Notes: generated by a model not told the origin, from the sequence alone. 64,000 nt of DNA from Zopfochytrium polystomum (GCA_025765615.1 JAIVFJ010000053.1:122501-186500), one strand, 5' to 3'. Counted from the first letter of the stretch, positions 44,142-53,708 are shown. Translations and numbers: made by a program.

Positions 44142-47100
44142 TCATCTCCCCCTTTTAGGCCTCTTCTGCAACTTGGTGGGGTACCTGGTCTTGAACTCGA
44201 GCAGAAGGTCTTGGCAGTGAGTGAGGTTTGACTCAGGCTCCCAGGTGTTGTCAGCATCTGAGTAACCTTTCCACTTAACAAGGAACTTGAGTGTCCTTCC
44301 AAACCACTTGGCATCCAAGATTTGTTCAACCTCAAATTCCTCTTCACCTTCTACCTCAACTGGAGGAGGAGGAGGAACAACTCTGCCTGGAATGGAATTG
44401 GCCACAAACTTCTCTAAAAGGCTGACATGGAAAACTGGGTGGATCTTCATGGATGCAGGGAGATCCAGCTTGAAGGTGACTGGATTGATTTGCTCCAAGA
44501 TCTTGAAAGGACCCAACTTGAGGTTGTCTAGCTTGGGACTTGGTCTTTTGGTCTGCAAGTTCTTCCTCAGAAGCCAAACTTGCTGACCCACAGCAAGGTC
44601 ATGGTCCATTCTGTGAGTGTTGGCAAATCTTGAGGCATCTTCTTGGGCTTGCTTCAGGGTGGAGTCCAGGAAGGTGCTGATGATCTTGAGCTTATGTAAG
44701 TGTGAAGCCGCAGCAGGAGCTTGGACATTGGATAGGGTCTCTTGTCCCAGAAGATCTCCTCTTGGATTGAAGCCATAGGTTGCAAAGAAAGGGGATAGCT
44801 GGGTGCTTGAGTGGAGAGAATTGTTGAGAGCAAATTCTGCCAGTGGAAGGAGGGTGGGCCAATCATCCTGTTGATAGCTGACATAGCACCTCAAATACTG
44901 CTCCAGAGTCTGGTTTGTTCTTTCTGTTTGTCCATCAGTCTGAGGGTGATAAGCAGTTGACAGTTGAGACTTGATTCCAAGGGCTGCTGTGAGTGCTTTC
45001 CAAAATTGAGATCTGAACTGTGGTCCTCTGTCACTGACGATTGACTGAGGCAGCCCATGGAGCCTGAATATGTGCTGCAAAAACAGGTCTGCTGTTCCTT
45101 GTGCATCTATATTCTCAGTGCAGGGGATGAAATGGGCCAACTTTGTCCTTCTGCAGATGACAACAAGGATAGAGTCAAATCCATGGGATGGGGGCAGTTT
45201 CACAATGAAGTCCATGGATATTGATGACCAAGGGCTGATGGCAATTGGGAGGGGCTCCAGAAGTCCATAGGGCTTGTGTCTGCTGGATTTGTTTCTTTGA
45301 CAGGTTTCACAGCTGCTGACATAGTTCTTGATGTACTTCCTCATGCCTGGCCAGTAGAAGTCTCTGGAAACAAGCTCATATGTCTTGTGCTCTCCTGGGT
45401 GTCCAGCTGTTGCTGCATCATGCCTTGTCTTGAGTATCTCAAGTTTTTCCTCCTCTTGGCTGACTTGAATCTTGTGAGGCTTGGGGTCCTTGGAAATAGC
45501 ATGGGCCCACACACTGTCAGGAAGCAATGAAAGGTGTGTCTTGGATGGTGGGGTGAAACCATCTCCCCCTTCAGGTGCAAGGTCTGTTCTTCTTGACAGG
45601 GCATCAGCCACAGTGTTCAGGTGGCCAGGAGAATAGCACAGCTTAAAGTCATACTCAGAGAGCAGTTCAGCCCACCTGGCATGCCTCTGCTTGAGCAACC
45701 TCCTTGCCCTGAAGAAGGTGAGGTTCTTGTGATCAGAATAGACAGAGATGCCTTTAGAACCAGCCAAGTAGTGTCTCCAGAATTTGAATGCTTCCACAAT
45801 TGCAAGCAACTCCTTGTCATGGACTGTGTAGTTACACTCAGCACTGTTCAGCTTCCTGGAGTAATATGCCACTGGATGCAGAGGAGCAGAGGGGTCCTGA
45901 GAGCTTGGCTGGGACAGAACAGCGCCAAGGGCATAGTCTGAGGCATCAGTTTCCAAGGTGAAGGGAAGCAAGGGATCCACATGCTTAAGGAGTGGTGCAC
46001 TTGTGGTTGCTTTCTTAAGAGCTAGCCAGGCTTGCTCTGCTGCTGGGGTCCATTCAAACTTGGTGGTCTTCTTGGTGAGATCAGTGAGAGGCTTGGCTAT
46101 GGCAGAATAGTTGGCAATGAAGGTTCTGTAGAAGTTGCAAAATCCAAGGAAGCTTTGAACATCCTTGATGGAATTTGGAGCCTTCCATTCAAGAATAGTT
46201 TGGATCTTGTCTGGTGCCATGGAGATCCCTTTGTCAGACACAATGAACCCCAAAAACTCAATGGAGGTCTTGTGGAATTCACACTTCTCCAGCTTTGCAT
46301 AGAGGTGATGCTGTCTGAGTCTCTCCAAGACAGTCTTGACATGTCCCATATGGCTTGCAGTGTCAGATGAAAATACCAGGATATCATCCAGGTAGACAAT
46401 GACAAAAAGGTCCAGAATATCCCTGAAGATGTCATTCATCATGCCTTGGAAAATAGCTGGAGCATTGGTAAGTCCAAAGGGCATAACCAAGTACTCAAAG
46501 TGACCGTATTTGCATCTGAAGGCAGTCTTCCATTGATCCTGGGGCTTAATTCTGACCAAATTGTAGGCACCTCTGAGGTCAATCTTGGAAAATATCCTTG
46601 CATGGCTCAGTTTGTCCAGTAATTCAGAGATGAGAGGCAGTGGATAGCGGTTCTTGACTGTCATCTCATTGAGATCTCTGTAGTCCACACAGGGTCTCAG
46701 TCCCCCATCCTTCTTCTTGACAAAAAAGATGGGAGCTCCAGCTGGTGACTTGGAAGGTTGGATGAATCCCTTGTTCAGCATTTCTTCAATGTATTCTTGG
46801 AGGGCCTTGGCTTCTGGTGGAGAGAGGTGGTACAGTGGCTTGAAAGGTGGGCTGCAAGTTTCATCCTTGAGTGGGATTTCACAGTCATAAGGCCTCTGAG
46901 CTGGTAGCAGGTCTGCCTTGGTCTTGGAAAACACATCAGCATAAGGGAGATATTCTTTTGGTAGCTTGGATGCCAGCAAAAGGTCTGATGGGTCCAGGTT
47001 GTCGTGCTCCTCAGCAGTGGGGCTTGAATTCTTGACTGGGAACTGTGATTCTTGAATCTTTGACTGAGAGTTCTGTTCTTGGCAAAGACTGTGAGCTGTG

Positions 47101-47144
47101 GAACTTGAATCTTGAATGTGGACTGTGAACTGTGGTACTTGAAT
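44142..47144 (-). CDS. Pol: reverse transcriptase, RNase H, integrase, chromodomain
   Basis: One open frame of about 1000 codons from the inserted LTR to the 3' LTR; its apparent ATG at 47180 lies in the inserted LTR and is not the native start. Residues counted from there: RT with YRDLNEMTVKNRYPLPL, MPFGLTNAPAIFQ and the catalytic YLDD at 263-266; RNase H with FTLETDASDYALGAVLSQ and the tether region YTVHDKELLAIVEAFKFWRH; integrase with an HHCC zinc finger (HPGEHKTYE, CETCQRNK), catalytic core (SMDFIVKLP, SDRGPQFRSQFWKAL); a GPY-like region (KLGPFKILEQINPVTFKLDL); and a chromodomain (EVEQILDAKWFGRTLKFLVK, then WEPESNL). The catalytic residues look intact. The frame matches the protease frame if the inserted LTR and one target-site copy are subtracted (358 bp). 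Confidence 0.95.
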   Translation of the reverse strand: MQVPQFTVHIQDSSSTAHSLCQEQNSQSKIQESQFPVKNSSPTAEEHDNLDPSDLLLASKLPKEYLPYADVFSKTKADLLPAQRPYDCEIPLKDETCSPPFKPLYHLSPPEAKALQEYIEEMLNKGFIQPSKSPAGAPIFFVKKKDGGLRPCVDYRDLNEMTVKNRYPLPLISELLDKLSHARIFSKIDLRGAYNLVRIKPQDQWKTAFRCKYGHFEYLVMPFGLTNAPAIFQGMMNDIFRDILDLFVIVYLDDILVFSSDTASHMGHVKTVLERLRQHHLYAKLEKCEFHKTSIEFLGFIVSDKGISMAPDKIQTILEWKAPNSIKDVQSFLGFCNFYRTFIANYSAIAKPLTDLTKKTTKFEWTPAAEQAWLALKKATTSAPLLKHVDPLLPFTLETDASDYALGAVLSQPSSQDPSAPLHPVAYYSRKLNSAECNYTVHDKELLAIVEAFKFWRHYLAGSKGISVYSDHKNLTFFRARRLLKQRHARWAELLSEYDFKLCYSPGHLNTVADALSRRTDLAPEGGDGFTPPSKTHLSLLPDSVWAHAISKDPKPHKIQVSQEEEKLEILKTRHDAATAGHPGEHKTYELVSRDFYWPGMRKYIKNYVSSCETCQRNKSSRHKPYGLLEPLPIAISPWSSISMDFIVKLPPSHGFDSILVVICRRTKLAHFIPCTENIDAQGTADLFLQHIFRLHGLPQSIVSDRGPQFRSQFWKALTAALGIKSQLSTAYHPQTDGQTERTNQTLEQYLRCYVSYQQDDWPTLLPLAEFALNNSLHSSTQLSPFFATYGFNPRGDLLGQETLSNVQAPAAASHLHKLKIISTFLDSTLKQAQEDASRFANTHRMDHDLAVGQQVWLLRKNLQTKRPSPKLDNLKLGPFKILEQINPVTFKLDLPASMKIHPVFHVSLLEKFVANSIPGRVVPPPPPVEVEGEEEFEVEQILDAKWFGRTLKFLVKWKGYSDADNTWEPESNLTHCQDLLLEFKTRYPTKLQKRPKRGR

Positions 47145-47497
47145 TGTCAGGAACAGGGCAGGACAGGACAAGGCAGACATGGAACTGAGAGGAGTGATGA
47201 TTGTATTGGAAACAATAATTCACTTGAGGGATGGGACAGGTCCCCCATCCCCCTTTTATACCTTTTGAGAGTGTTCCTTGTCAAGACTCCAAGAAAGTTC
47301 CAGAAAGAGCAATTAGTAATGCAATGATACCAATGATACCAATGACAACAAGACAAGTCAGGAAAGCAAAGAAGGTTCCAGAAGGTTCCACAAGGTTCCA
47401 TGAAGGAATGTTCTAGAAGGTTCCAGAAGGTTCCAGAAGGTTCCATGAAGGAATGTTCTAGAAGGTTCCAGAGGTTTCCAGAGGGTGATTCATAACA
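47145..47497 (-). repeat. solo LTR inserted inside the element's pol region
   Basis: A 353-bp LTR identical by eye to the two terminal ones and in the same orientation, flanked by TGAAT on both sides (47140-47144 and 47498-47502). It separates the protease from reverse transcriptase and breaks the polyprotein. It is most simply a later insertion of the same family followed by LTR-LTR recombination. Confidence 0.93.
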
Positions 47498-48219
47498 TGA
47501 ATCTTTGACTGTGGGTTCTGTGAACAAGAGTCATGGCCATGACTGTGAGCTCTATGAGCTCTACTTGAATCTTGACTGTGAACTGTGAACTGTGGAACTT
47601 GAGTCTTGGCTGGCTGTGAATCTTGAATCAAGGGCTTGAGAGCATGAGACTTGGGGGCTTGACTTGAGTTTTGGGTGACTGTTCCGATTGGTGGAGGTTG
47701 GACTTGACCAGTGACCCAATCAATGGCAGGGTTCTGGGTTTGCAGCCATGGTAATCCCAGGATGACAGAGAATGTGGGTGAGCCAAGATCCAATACTTCC
47801 AGATTGACCATGGATGGTGGAAAGTCTTGGATGTGGAGGTTTAGCTTGGTTTCGTGGCTGATTTCCTTGAACAGAGCATGATTGGCAAAGTGGACCTTGA
47901 GGGGTGTGGATTTCTTGATCGTAGGAATGGCACAAGACTTGGCAAGGGTGGCATCAATGATGTTGCAGGATGATCCAGACTCTATAAGGGCCTTGGTTGT
48001 GATGGTTGACTTGGGTGAGAGTTGAATCTTGACATCCATGGTGAGTTGGTGGGGCTTGGAATCTGAGGTGTTTGTGGTGCTGGTGGTGGTGATGAAACAG
48101 GGGCAGCTTGGAGGAGGGTCCAGGGAATTGCCCCTCAGTGAGCCTGGACCTGGGAGTTTGGGTGCTTCTTCCTTGGGCAGTCCTTGACAGCGTGTTCCTT
48201 GGAGCCACAGTAAAAACAC
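47498..48219 (-). CDS. Pro: aspartic protease region, truncated by the inserted LTR
   Basis: Open frame in the -1 frame relative to gag, overlapping it by 85 bp (48135-48219) and running into the inserted LTR. The protease core has KALIESGSSCNIID where retroviral-type proteases have a D-S/T-G triad, then VHFANHALF, MVNLEVLDLGSPTFSVILGL and PWLQTQNPAIDW. The triad is E-S-G here (codon GAG at 47982-47980). It is followed by a Ser/Gln/His-rich linker. Expected to be made only as a Gag-Pro-Pol fusion through a frameshift at 48162-48156. Confidence 0.85.
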
Positions 48220-49058
48220 AGTCCCTGCTGGGCCCTCCTTGTTTTCTCCTCTTGGCTCAGAGGACCCTTAGGAAGTGTCTCAACTGCATCCACTTGCATG
48301 GGTTCAGGAACTGTAAGAGCTTGAGGAACTGGGGTAGGTCTTGATGTAGTTCCTACTTGTCTTTGCTTCAGCCTCTTGGAGTAGAGTCTGTTGTCAATCT
48401 TGATGGCAAGGAGAGTGTACTCTTCCAAGGTCTCAGGGATGTGCAGAGACTGGGAGAGCATGTCTTGGATAGACTCATGGAGACCATCATGGTACAGCTC
48501 CATCAGAGCTGCATCATTGTATCCAGAGTCTCTGGCTAGTTGCTTGAATTGGTTGGTGTAGGCCACACAAGATTGCTTTCCTTGCTTGATATGCTTGAGC
48601 TTGGATCTTGCTGTCCAAGATGCGTAGGGGTCACCAAAGGTAGCTTCCAGCCCCTCCCAGAGCTCTTGCAGGGTGGTGGGTGTGCTTGGGAGAGATCTGT
48701 ACCATGATTGAGCTTGACCAGACAGGAGGGTGCTTGTGAAAAGAACCTTGACTTGCTCACTGGGAAATCTTGAAGGTTGGAGAAGGATGACATTCTCCAC
48801 AGTGGCCATGAAGTTCCTAAGGTCTTTGGCCAGCCCAGTGAACTTGTCAGGGCTGGGAACCTTGGGCTCTCTTGCTTGGTTGGCTTGAGGCAGGGGAAGA
48901 GCTTGATGTTCTTGTTGGTGAAGTTGTTGTTGAAGCTGGTGCTGCTGGTGAAGGACTTGTTCTTGAAGTTGGTGTGTCTGTCTTGAGAGGGCTTGTAATT
49001 GGTCCATCAAGGCTTGGAAGGCAGTTGCATCAGGGAAGGTGTTGTTTGGGTCAGACAT
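48135..49058 (-). CDS. Gag with zinc knuckle
   Basis: 307 residues. An N-terminal Gln/His-rich coiled coil (LQEQVLHQQHQLQQQLHQQE), the retrotransposon capsid-like core (KVLFTSTLLSGQAQSWYRSL, LEATFGDPYASWTARSKL, LARDSGYNDAALMELYHDGL) and a CX2CX4HX4C zinc knuckle CFYCGSKEHAVKDC near the end. The start ATG at 49058 lies 41 bp inside the 5' LTR, a short leader. It forms the particle and binds the RNA. Confidence 0.93.
   Translation of the reverse strand: MSDPNNTFPDATAFQALMDQLQALSRQTHQLQEQVLHQQHQLQQQLHQQEHQALPLPQANQAREPKVPSPDKFTGLAKDLRNFMATVENVILLQPSRFPSEQVKVLFTSTLLSGQAQSWYRSLPSTPTTLQELWEGLEATFGDPYASWTARSKLKHIKQGKQSCVAYTNQFKQLARDSGYNDAALMELYHDGLHESIQDMLSQSLHIPETLEEYTLLAIKIDNRLYSKRLKQRQVGTTSRPTPVPQALTVPEPMQVDAVETLPKGPLSQEEKTRRAQQGLCFYCGSKEHAVKDCPRKKHPNSQVQAH
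48156..48162 (-). promoter_or_regulatory. candidate -1 ribosomal frameshift site CCCAAAC
   Basis: In the gag frame the codons are CAC CCA AAC, so the heptamer is C CCA AAC, the XXXYYYZ pattern. A -1 slip continues as CCC AAA CTC into the protease frame that is open from 48219. It lies in the gag/pro overlap, seven codons before the gag stop. Confidence 0.6.
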
Positions 49059-49085
49059 GATGGCAGAGAGTAGTGGGAGAGGGTG

Positions 49086-49096
49086 AAGTGAATTAT
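49086..49096 (-). promoter_or_regulatory. primer-binding site, self-complementary type
   Basis: ATAATTCACTT begins two bases after the 5' LTR. It is the exact reverse complement of AAGTGAATTAT at 49179-49169 in the LTR, which lies at the predicted transcript start. There is no TGG start as expected for a tRNA 3' end. Confidence 0.75.
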
Positions 49097-49098
49097 GA

Positions 49099-49451
49099 TG
49101 TCAGGAACAGGGCAGGACAGGACAAGGCAGACATGGAACTGAGAGGAGTGATGATTGTATTGGAAACAATAATTCACTTGAGGGATGGGACAGGTCCCCC
49201 ATCCCCCTTTTATACCTTTTGAGAGTGTTCCTTGTCAAGACTCCAAGAAAGTTCCAGAAAGAGCAATTAGTAATGCAATGATACCAATGATACCAATGAC
49301 AACAAGACAAGTCAGGAAAGCAAAGAAGGTTCCAGAAGGTTCCACAAGGTTCCATGAAGGAATGTTCTAGAAGGTTCCAGAAGGTTCCAGAAGGTTCCAT
49401 GAAGGAATGTTCTAGAAGGTTCCAGAGGTTTCCAGAGGGTGATTCATAACA
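49099..49451 (-). repeat. 5' LTR of the Ty3/gypsy element
   Basis: 353 bp, same sequence by eye as the 3' LTR. Promoter features at the same offsets: GAA/TTC array around 49321-49435, TATA box at about 49214-49207. Confidence 0.95.
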
Positions 49452-49783
49452 CTCTGGAAACCTCTGGAACCTTCCAGAACATTCCTTCATGGAACCTTGT
49501 GGAACCTTCTGGAACCTTCTTTGCTTTCCTGACTTGTCTTGTTGTCATTGGTATCATTGGTATGATTGTATTGCTAATTGCTCTTTCTGGAACTTTCTTT
49601 GAGTCTTGACAAGGAAGACTCTCAAAAGGTATAAGTGGGGGATGGGGGACCTGTCCCATCCCTCAACTGAATTATTGTTTCCAATACAATCATCACTCCT
49701 CTCAGTTCCTTGTCTGCCATGCCTTGCCTTGTCCTGCCATGTTCCTGACATCTGCCTTGCCCTGTCCTGCCATGTTCCTGACA
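49452..49783 (-). repeat. right fragment of the older inverted LTR
   Basis: Reads on the plus strand as the LTR in reverse orientation (CTCTGGAAACCTCTGGAACC onward) with substitutions and small indels. It ends in a 33-bp duplication so that GTTCCTGACA occurs twice (49741-49750 and 49774-49783). Continues the fragment at 43770-43788. Confidence 0.9.
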
Positions 49784-50084
49784 CATACCAGCGCTTGAAA
49801 GGCCTGAGGGCTCCTCAGGGGACTCCTCTTAATGCAGCGTGCAGTGAGAGGAGAGAACACAGGCCCTTATATGTGCCACCAAAAAGACTGTTGCACCAGT
49901 GGAATCAATTAATTTTGTGGATTTCTTCTCGATTCGTTGGGAAAACTTCAATCAGGTGGGTATGATTCGATGCATCATCCCTCACTTCAACATCCCCCCT
50001 CACCGTGCTCTTTGCTGGTGTCATCTGAAGTCGTGCGTCGGGAAGCATGTAAAAACAACGAAATATCCCACTGGTGGCGCTGTG

Positions 50085-50900
50085 GTGCTGAAAGGGTTAA
50101 AGGATTCCTTCTTAGAGCGGTTATGGCTATCATATTCCTCGTTCCACAGACTGTGGGGATGTTAAAACTGTGAATATTGCTATCTGCAGCGATTATGAAT
50201 ATCACAACTTATTGCATAAAATTCCCATGTATCATGATACCAATATCTTGACATACCTTAAACCTTTCAGTGCCAGATCCAAATCTCTTTTTTTCTTCTA
50301 TATTGTTCCAGCCCAGAAGGGGCTGACGGGAAGAGAAAGAGCCATCAACGGTGAACCAGTATAGATTACATCCAGGTATCACCTCAGCAAACCCACTCCA
50401 TGCACTACAGACTTACAGGGTCGTCAGGCATCTCCACTGCACCACTCCTTGTGATTCAAGACCATACACTCTTTCTTGTTGCCTTCAACAGCTGGTGTTG
50501 TGACTTGAGCCCTTAGCCCTTGAGTGACAGATACCCAGAGCCCCATGCTTTTCCAGCTAGGCTCTTGTGAGGGGCGCCAGAGCCAAATCTCACCAGTGGT
50601 ACAAAGCCAAAATATTTTGGATCTTCATACCAACTCTTCCAATATATGGCTAATAATTAGTCCAAAAAAACACAAAGCTAAGACTTTGCGCACACATAGA
50701 GTGTGAAAAAATGAAAGTAGAAGCTCGGCCCATCCATGGCACCAATTTCACAGTATTCCCAGCAGCCCGATTTTGGGCAATTTTCTGGAAGGAGTATTGT
50801 TTTGGCCCTCTCAAGTATCAGTCTTCACATTTTCTTGAGTCATCAAGGGTGGTTGGTGATAGAATTTTTCAGCTCTTGAGCGGGGATTCTGTCGGCTTCA
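50085..50900. repeat. dispersed repeat family R3, copy 1
   Basis: Similar to 59095-59335 plus 59753-60010. Shared strings include CTGTGGGGA, GTTAAAACTGTGAA, TTTCAGTGCCAGA, CAAATCTCACCAGTGG, TTTCACAGTATTC and TGGTGATAGAATTTTTCAGC. Diverged, with no ORF. In copy 2 the R2 repeat is inserted at the middle. Confidence 0.7.
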
Positions 50901-51089
50901 GAAAAGGCAGAGGCGGAGGGCGGCCGGCGGGACCAGTAAGATGCGAGACTCTCTTCGGTCTCGTTGCAGTCGTAGTCATCCACTTGGGGTTGAGGAGGCG
51001 GTGAGGGTGCATTGCGCTGTGTGACTTAACTAGGAGGTTCGTAAAAGTCTAAATAACGGGGATAAATCGGTATTATGCCTGCAAAAACT

Positions 51090-51950
51090 GGGACAATCAG
51101 GCAGACCCCGACCCACCGTTATATTCGCCTTTTGAGTCGCTCTTGCCTTGAAATGGTAGGCTTCGCCGCGGGCTTGGTGCTCCACCGCACCTTCAGGGTT
51201 GGTTGTCGGACAAGCGACGCCGCGTCCGCGTCTCTGTGGCCCTGGCGGCGGGAACTCATCAAACGGATGGTTTTGTCGTTTCGGTCGTCGTCGCCGCCGT
51301 TGTCGTCTCCCAGGAACTCGCGGTCGCCTCCTTTGTCGTCGACTTCGTCTAAAGAAAGGCCCAGCGCTTTCTCTTCGATGGCTTGCTCCACAATTTCGAT
51401 GAGACGTTCGACGCTTGGGTTGTTCTTAGCGATGACAAAGGATCTAACGATAAGCTGACAAGCAAATATGTTTTCACCTCCAACAGAACCTCCACCGTCA
51501 GTCGCAGCTTAGGGTCCTTTGTCAGGCATCTCGCAACAAACTTTCAAAACTCGACGGTGTAGCACTCTTCGTTTTCCAGCTTTGGGGGAGGCTTTGTGGG
51601 GATCATGAAGATGGCGCGCATGGGGTGGATGTTGTGTTACGGCGGGCGACCGTCCGCCATTTCGATGCATGTGGTGGCCAAAGACCAGATGTTGGCCGTG
51701 GCCCCGTAGCCGACTGCTTGAATGACTTCGGAGCCTGGAAGTGCTTCACTTGCCATCAATCATGCTAAAATCACGTCGCTCCCGTCTCGTCCAACACGTG
51801 GGAAGTCTTTTTTGTGGACATCGAGGAAGCTTTCGTTCACCATGGAGCCACCCACAAAAAATTTGCCACCAAATTTGCTCTGCTTGCAGCCTGGAAGCGC
51901 TGCATCGGCGCAACCTCCAATATTTAGTATTCATTCACTCACCGCTTGAC
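51090..51950 (-). pseudogene. relic of an STE20 / MST-Hippo-type protein kinase
   Basis: On the minus strand a kinase C-lobe is readable: PGSEVIQAVGYGATANIWSL (subdomains VIII-IX), TTCIEMADGRPP, NIHPMRAIFMIPTKPPPKLE, then KFVARCLTKDPKLR and a C-terminal regulatory tail with IEIVEQAIEEKALGLSL and an acidic stretch. Two in-frame stops break it: TAA where Tyr is expected in GRPPYxN (about 51639) and TGA before KFVARCL (about 51548). The N-lobe and the ATP site are missing. MVNESFLDVHKKDF (near 51840) may be an unrelated remnant. HPMRAIFMIP identifies the GCK/MST family. It borders the repeat cluster and is probably dead. Confidence 0.8.
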
Positions 51951-53708
51951 TGAGCGACGGACAGAAGATGCAAAGTTTAGGTTTGAAGCGGGGGGGAAGG
52001 AGAATTTTCATATTCCACTCCCATGTAACAGCATTTGAACAAGGAGCGACGATTAAAGTTGATGGATAAGAAGCTACAGTGCAGGACATGAAAAATATAC
52101 AAATTGAATCCTGACAAGTCAACCCTTTGCAATCACAAAACTGCAAAAAATTCCAATGAAGGACCCCCTACTCTCTTGGCCATTCTAGTCCAAAAAACGA
52201 CTCTCTTTCTGTTTCCAAAAGAAAAAAAAAAATCTATAATTAAAGGCGCCAATTTTTTTGGCAGGGAAAATTTTTTTCTGTCTTTTTTTCATTTTTTTAC
52301 TATGTATGCCAAATTCTGACGACCACCAAATCTGGTTTTTGCGATACTCCTCCTGCAGTCAGCAAGTATTGTCACAAGTCTCAACGTTACTCGATTCTCC
52401 TTGCCAGTCTGGTTGCAGTAACGTTGAGATCTGGCCAAAAAAAGCCTTTGTGCAGGTGTAGTTTGCAGTCAAAGTTTACTAATTGCTGGATTTGTATATT
52501 TTTGTTGTCCCGCACTGTAGCAGCAAAAGGGAACCGAGCACCCACATGGCACCACTCCCGCTCCGTCTAATTAATTTCCATCTGTGTCTGTCTGTCTGTC
52601 TGTTTGCGTGTCTGTCTCTTGGCCCTGTCTTTCTTCCTTCTTCATCGTCGCAACACTCTTCATCGACCGTCCCACCCCTCCCTACCTTCCTTCCTTCCTT
52701 CCTTCCTTCACCCACCACCCGCTGTGGGCGGAAATAAGGTTGTCGCGGTCTCAGTCCTCGCGAACCGGCATTCTCCCACCAGCTTCGGCGGCGAGTGCGC
52801 CGGGCGCCTCATTTTAATTCTCAAGTTTTGGCTTGGAAATAGGTGAGTGGTCGTTCTCCGTGAGTGGCAGGAGGAAGGTGGTGATCGCTCCGTCTCCTCT
52901 CCCTCTATCTCTCTCTCTCTCTCTCACACTCTCTCTGGGGATTCGATTACCACGATGACGGCCTTCCGCCGCTGTCGCCGCAAAGAGCGATGGTGGGCAG
53001 GTGCGATCATGCGGAGCACGAGAAGGTCGCAATCGACGGCGGTCTTTTCCATCGCCCTCCTCTGTGTACCCTCTTGTCTGACGGATGTGGAATGGTGGTG
53101 GGCGGCAGTGACGGCCTGCGGCCGTCCCCGCCGTGAAGCGAGTGTGCAGGCATTTCCCCTTTCCTCCTTTTCTCAGCTTCGGAGTGTGGCCGCAGAGTGC
53201 GGCGGCGCGGTAAACGCCCCTTTTCTTTTTCCACCTTGACATGTCCCCCCTTTCTGGACTCCTGCGGGATTGAGCGCCCTTCATCTATCTCTTTCTCCCT
53301 TGCTCCCCCTCCGTTGGTTTTGCTGGCGGGCAGCCATGGTCTCACGCCCGCACGGCGTATGTTGACCTTTCATTTCTTTATTGGTGCCAGGTGTCAATCA
53401 CTTGTACTGTGCTGAGATTTGATACGTGAGCCGAGTTACTCACTGACACGAAGGTATCAATCACTTGTGTTCTTAGCGGAGTTACTCACTGTCACAAAGG
53501 CCTTTTCGCATTAGACCGCGCCGATCCTGTCTCTCTGCGTAGTGCAGGAAGTGTTATTTTCAAGGCAGATCCTTAGATCCTTGATTGGAACTATCATTGT
53601 CTCAGTTCTGTCACCCAAGAAACCTTCCCACCCGACTGCAACCCAGTCCAGCGTACTTCAGTCAACACCGCCACACCCGACCCACCAGGCAGGCAGGTAG
53701 CTCACCCG
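51951..53708. other. spacer upstream of the Sel1-like gene, no supported gene
   Basis: AT-rich first part (52200-52320), (TCTG)n (52578-52605), (CCTT)n (52686-52710) and (CT)n (52900-52930) tracts. Two similar lines 'gagttactcactg' lie at 53433-53445 and 53480-53492. Probably promoter and 5' leader of the next gene. Confidence 0.5.

Larger units (their letters stand above)
43789..49451 (-). mobile_element. Ty3/gypsy chromodomain LTR retrotransposon (self-priming type)
   Basis: Full-length element, transcribed on the minus strand. 5' LTR 49451-49099, gag, protease, RT/RNase H, integrase, chromodomain, polypurine tract AAAAGGGGGAGATGA (44156-44142), 3' LTR 44141-43789. It is flanked by the 5-bp target-site duplication CTCTG (43784-43788 and 49452-49456). 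The LTRs are 353 bp, bounded by TG and CA, and look identical by eye, so insertion is recent. A third LTR copy interrupts the coding region at 47145-47497. The sequence just inside the 5' LTR is not a tRNA primer site but is complementary to the predicted RNA 5' end. Domain order RT-RH-IN plus C-terminal chromodomain puts it with chromoviruses/Tf1-sushi elements. This copy cannot express an unbroken polyprotein because of the inserted LTR. Confidence 0.95.

Noticed and set aside
49444..49659. small ORFs translated from LTR sequence (also 43875, 47231, 49185)
   Set aside because: They repeat identically in each LTR copy and overlap promoter and U3 motifs; not genes.
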